The position numbers and the translations under genes are program-made. A model generated the notes under the pieces. The model did not search any database, was not told the origin of the DNA, and worked only from the letters and a program-made list of their open reading frames with translations. A stretch of 7,921 nucleotides of DNA from Candidatus Nitrosopolaris rasttigaisensis (GTDB lineage Archaea; Thermoproteota; Nitrososphaeria; Nitrososphaerales; Nitrososphaeraceae): NCBI GenBank assembly GCA_933226995.1, contig CAKOFP010000322.1, positions 1-7,921 on the forward strand, given 5' to 3'. Shown here one piece after another: positions 5,060 to 7,921 of the stretch (within the stretch, counting starts at the first letter, position 1; each line of letters starts with the position of its first letter).

Positions 5060-7921
5060 ATGCGATACATATCACAGTCTGCTAAATCGAAAGGGAGACC
5101 GTTAACGTTGAAATGTAATTTTGTTTTTGCGACAGCCTTAGCCGTAGTTCTTTTGGCATCTAGTACTCTAACTGGATCATCTTTAGGAAAAGTTTCATAT
5201 CTTCAACCATTTGGACATCAACAACAGCAAGGAATTCCATTAAAACTCTGGACAGATGATTCAGCTTCGACTGATTCTCAACAACAACATAGACCACTTC
5301 CTGCTACTGCTTCTTCACAGACTTCAATTCATGATAACAATATTGCAATTGGTACACCAAATACATTTAAAATCAATCACCCTTTCGAGCCAAAATCACT
5401 ATCATCAAATAATTGCACCTGTCCAAAACCATCTAATTCTACAAAACCGGCTAATGTGACTACTATTCGTATTGTGCAGAATTTTTCGAATATAAAAGGT
5501 CCCGTCAAAGTTAATTTTGTTAATTCTTACTGGACTTACAATACAGCGCAGGACCAGTTTGTTGCTGGTACCACATCAGCACGTACGTCAGGACAGAGCA
5601 TATTACCTGTGATCAAGCAAGAAGTAGGTCCAGGAGAAGGCCCATCTATCCTTGCAGTGGTGTTAATCAACGAAGGCTTTTCATCTATTACTGGCATAAC
5701 CAGTTCATTACAACTCCCGCCAGGATTTGCACCTCTTATTACCCCTAAAAGTAGTAGTATTCCTGGATCGGATTCACAAACTGCTTTATCTAGCTACGAT
5801 GGAGTTGTTGAGCCTGGACGCGCCTTTACACTTTATTTTGGAGTAAAGATATTAGGAAACGCTCAAGTAGATAAGCAATATAATCCTCAATTAAAGCTGG
5901 GCTATGTTAAGGTCACTGAATTAAGGCAGAAACATTTTAGATCAGAAACAATAACGGTACCATTCACAATAAGTGGGAGAGTAATACTAGATGCAATTTC
6001 TTCATCACCTTCATTATCGTCATTATCGAATGTTTCTTCGTTAATCAATTCTTCATCTTTAATTCAGACGATAAATGTTATTCCTGGAGTTCCTAATGCA
6101 GTGAAATTAACAATTAGAAACGATGGTTCTGCAACTGCTCGTGGAGTTATTGTTAACATTGCCGGTCTTACAGCTGGTTCTATTGGTAGTACAACTGTTA
6201 CTGTTGCCAATAATGTCAGTTCTGGAGTAGCTGCACAACCTTCGTCTTCCTCTACAGTAATTCTTGGATCTAAAGTATTTAGTATCGGAACTATCTCGCC
6301 TGGTGGATCACAACAGATATCTCTCATTATCTATCCGAGCATTGCGGCTGACGGAACGGTACAAACTTTGAATCTAGGGCTATCATATGATGATGCCTAT
6401 GGCAATAGAAAGATTACAAACCAGCTAGTAGGACTTCAAATATTACCTATTTCTCCTCAATCGGGATTAAGTGTATCTCCATCAACATCCTCTCCATCAA
6501 CATCCTCTCCATCTCCATCATCTCCATCTTCATCTTCCTACCCATCATTTTCGATTTCACCTGCGACTTCGTCGGCAAATGAAAGGTTAACACCAATTGC
6601 TTCTTTCGTTCATTACCCTTCTAATGCTAATAACGGTAATACCGATAACAACACGAATACTAATGTCGACCCACCTCTTCGAGCGCCTGCAAACCTTTCT
6701 TCCCAATCCCCATCTTCATCTTCGTCTTCCCATAATTCGACCCCATCACCTATTCAAATAGCAGCTGGTAGGATACAAAATGTAACCTTTGCCATCAATA
6801 ACGATAATGCCGTTGTTTCTCCTATTGTGAGCCCTCTTCAAAACTCAATAACAAACTTGGCGGTTTCCCTCGTCTCCCAATCTAGTTCAGTCAGGATTTT
6901 GGGTCCTTCAAACTGGGACATACCTACTATATCTCCTGGATCAGGACAACATTTAACTACTCAGGTATTTGCATCTACATCTTTGATGGGCAATCCTGTC
7001 GTATTCACTGTAACGGTACAATATATCCAAAATGGTCACCAAGTAAAGACAGCCGCTTTTAATCTAGGTGCCATAGTAACCGGAGACATTCAGCTAAGGG
7101 TAAATAACTTGGGTATTAAATATAATGGAAACACTCCTACACTCGTTGGAAGTATTCTAAACGAAGGAAATACGCCTGCGTTGTTTGCTAGTGTGGAAAT
7201 GTTACAGCAAGAAACGGGACGAGTACTAACGCATCTATCGTCAACATCAAACAAGAATCTTGAAACAATTCTAATGCCGAATTCATCTCAATACCTTGGT
7301 AATATAGGAACAAATTCTCCTCTGTCATTCAACGTTCCGCTGCAGGCAGTAACAATATCGAAAGGTCAACAACAGAACAATATTACTACTAACAACAATA
7401 TCAAAGAAAAATTACCATCCCTAACTAGAATTGCATTGAATTCATCTCCTATGCAATCCAACGGTGCGGGAACAGACAACAATACAACTCCTGGGATTTA
7501 TCCTGTTTCGTTCAAGATTACGTATAGTGATAATTTGAAGAATATTCATGAGATTGTTGTAAATAGTCCTCTTCAGATTAAACCACAACAATCTAAAGGA
7601 TCTCCTAGTCAAAGTGACGTCTTATTGGGATTTCTAATCGGTGCTGTGGCTATTGCTATTGGCATCGTAGTGATATTTATCAGAAAATGGCTAAAGTCTA
7701 GCAGAAATGAGAATCTTGTTTCGAAAACATACAGGAAGATAGCGAACGGAATGACGAAAACGAGTGCAGGGGATAGCGAAGGCTTGGTACATAGCGCTCA
7801 TCCTCCAGCAGAAAAGAAAACAGGAGCCCCATTTCACCGACGTAATATTCATAAAAGTAAAGTAAATTATCACTTTGGAAAAGTTGAACCCGAACCAGAA
7901 TGGATCGGCATTATTAAAGGA
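5060..7921 (+). CDS. Second giant secreted, membrane-anchored COG1361/CARDB-like protein (B-A modules), partial at 3' end
   Basis: An open frame from the ATG at 5060 (in-frame stop TGA at 5048) to the last base of the window: 954 codons, no stop. Residues 1-18 are basic, followed by a signal-peptide core (19-38). The segment NFVFA....V.LL.SSTL.G....VSY.Q aligns with the start of the minus-strand protein, which identifies them as paralogues. Module B is about 148-463, a Ser/Pro/Thr/Asn linker about 472-564, and module A about 566-840. A single membrane helix at about 854-874 follows, then a long basic tail (875 onward) that continues past the window. The tail is already 80 residues, against 51 after the helix in the paralogue. 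A CTC motif (Cys119, Cys121) lies before module B; the paralogue has no cysteine. No clear Shine-Dalgarno site precedes 5060. A TTG at 5108 with GGGAG ten bases before it is an alternative start that keeps the hydrophobic core. The role is inferred from the neighbouring ABC operon as an extracellular partner or surface protein. Downstream genes are unseen. Confidence 0.93.
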   Translation, partial: MRYISQSAKSKGRPLTLKCNFVFATALAVVLLASSTLTGSSLGKVSYLQPFGHQQQQGIPLKLWTDDSASTDSQQQHRPLPATASSQTSIHDNNIAIGTPNTFKINHPFEPKSLSSNNCTCPKPSNSTKPANVTTIRIVQNFSNIKGPVKVNFVNSYWTYNTAQDQFVAGTTSARTSGQSILPVIKQEVGPGEGPSILAVVLINEGFSSITGITSSLQLPPGFAPLITPKSSSIPGSDSQTALSSYDGVVEPGRAFTLYFGVKILGNAQVDKQYNPQLKLGYVKVTELRQKHFRSETITVPFTISGRVILDAISSSPSLSSLSNVSSLINSSSLIQTINVIPGVPNAVKLTIRNDGSATARGVIVNIAGLTAGSIGSTTVTVANNVSSGVAAQPSSSSTVILGSKVFSIGTISPGGSQQISLIIYPSIAADGTVQTLNLGLSYDDAYGNRKITNQLVGLQILPISPQSGLSVSPSTSSPSTSSPSPSSPSSSSYPSFSISPATSSANERLTPIASFVHYPSNANNGNTDNNTNTNVDPPLRAPANLSSQSPSSSSSSHNSTPSPIQIAAGRIQNVTFAINNDNAVVSPIVSPLQNSITNLAVSLVSQSSSVRILGPSNWDIPTISPGSGQHLTTQVFASTSLMGNPVVFTVTVQYIQNGHQVKTAAFNLGAIVTGDIQLRVNNLGIKYNGNTPTLVGSILNEGNTPALFASVEMLQQETGRVLTHLSSTSNKNLETILMPNSSQYLGNIGTNSPLSFNVPLQAVTISKGQQQNNITTNNNIKEKLPSLTRIALNSSPMQSNGAGTDNNTTPGIYPVSFKITYSDNLKNIHEIVVNSPLQIKPQQSKGSPSQSDVLLGFLIGAVAIAIGIVVIFIRKWLKSSRNENLVSKTYRKIANGMTKTSAGDSEGLVHSAHPPAEKKTGAPFHRRNIHKSKVNYHFGKVEPEPEWIGIIKG
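5093..5097 (+). promoter_or_regulatory. Shine-Dalgarno-like GGGAG before an alternative TTG start
   Basis: GGGAG lies ten bases before TTG at 5108-5110, in frame with the giant gene. If used, the protein would begin MKCNFVFA, still a plausible signal peptide though with a very short basic region. The upstream ATG lacks such a site, so this is worth recording. Confidence 0.25.
5501..6448 (+). repeat. Module B of the plus-strand giant protein
   Basis: Residues about 148-463, the counterpart of residues 436-750 of the minus-strand protein. Shared landmarks in order are 'SYW', 'QEVGPGEGPSILAV', 'FSSITGIT', 'GRVILDAI', 'IRNDGSATARGVI' and 'FSIGTI'. It stands first here but in the middle of the paralogue. 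Confidence 0.8.
6476..6538 (+). repeat. Tandem TCTCCA-type repeat in the linker
   Basis: Two perfect 15-bp units (TCTCCATCAACATCC at 6476-6490 and 6491-6505) are followed by shorter TCTCCATC variants to 6538. They encode SPSTS-type repeats within the Ser/Pro linker between modules B and A. All units are multiples of three, so changes in copy number would keep the frame and only alter spacer length. Confidence 0.85.
6755..7579 (+). repeat. Module A of the plus-strand giant protein
   Basis: Residues about 566-840. From SVRILG to MLQQ it differs from module A of the minus-strand protein at about 15 of 107 positions by hand count. It then shares 'SSTSNKNL', 'SSQYLGN..TNSP..FN.PLQ' and 'PG.YPVS.KITY.D.LKN'. 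It lies directly before the membrane helix, the place held by the diverged A' in the other protein, yet it matches the distal A copy. Confidence 0.88.
6893..6978 (+). repeat. 86-bp perfect inverted repeat, right arm
   Basis: Identical to the minus strand of 3442-3527 over 86 bases, including all third-codon positions. The arms are in opposite orientation with about 3.4 kb between them. Recombination between them would invert the ATPase gene and both N-terminal gene parts. Confidence 0.92.

Noticed and set aside
5256..5459. 67-codon plus-strand frame inside the second giant gene
   Set aside because: Out-of-frame reading of the Gln/His/Ser-rich N-terminal region; the Leu/His-rich product is typical of a shadow frame.
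6064..6327. 87-codon minus-strand open frame
   Set aside because: Antisense shadow of module B in the plus-strand giant gene. That sense frame is open for 954 codons and matches its paralogue.
6476..6538. CRISPR-like repeat
   Set aside because: Units are 15 bp, directly adjacent without unique spacers, and in frame within a Ser/Pro linker.
7691..7873. 60-codon minus-strand frame near the right edge
   Set aside because: Antisense to the cytoplasmic tail of the plus-strand giant protein, with no ribosome binding site.

Overview
The window looks archaeal, most likely from an ammonia-oxidising soil thaumarchaeon (Nitrososphaerales, possibly of Nitrosocosmicus type). This is inference. It rests on very long Ser/Thr/Asn-rich secreted proteins with COG1361-like beta modules and a single C-terminal anchor, a signal peptide ending in 'VSYAQ' as is frequent in that group, GAGGTGAT/GGAGGT ribosome binding sites, TATA-like elements, and AT-leaning base composition. 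No rRNA, tRNA, CRISPR array or transposase is visible.

Layout. The left 4.7 kb is a minus-strand operon. An ABC-transporter ATPase of the LolD/MacB type (4707 to 3964) overlaps by 20 bp a giant 1310-residue secreted, membrane-anchored protein (3983 to 51). Twenty bases downstream of that gene a third minus-strand frame begins at about position 30 behind a strong GAGGTGAT ribosome binding site and runs off the window. By position it is the best candidate for the missing permease, but only about ten codons are visible. A 352-bp divergent intergenic region (4708-5059) carries AT-rich promoter-like elements and a small palindrome. To its right, a second giant secreted and membrane-anchored protein reads rightward from 5060 and is still open at 7921 (954 codons, no stop).

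The two giant proteins are paralogues with different module order. The minus-strand protein is A-B-A'-anchor-short tail and the plus-strand protein is B-A-anchor-long basic tail. Their A modules are far more alike (about 86% over 107 residues by hand count) than their B modules or than the two A copies inside one protein. At the core is an 86-bp block identical to the base, present as an inverted repeat 3.4 kb apart. This suggests recent gene conversion or a recent segmental copy.

Working model (inference). The ATPase, the unseen permease and the giant extracytoplasmic proteins form a MacB/FtsX-like ABC machine at the archaeal cell surface. The giant proteins would be dedicated extracellular partners (substrate-binding, scaffold, adhesin or S-layer-associated) tethered to the membrane. 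I do not know the substrate and do not claim one.
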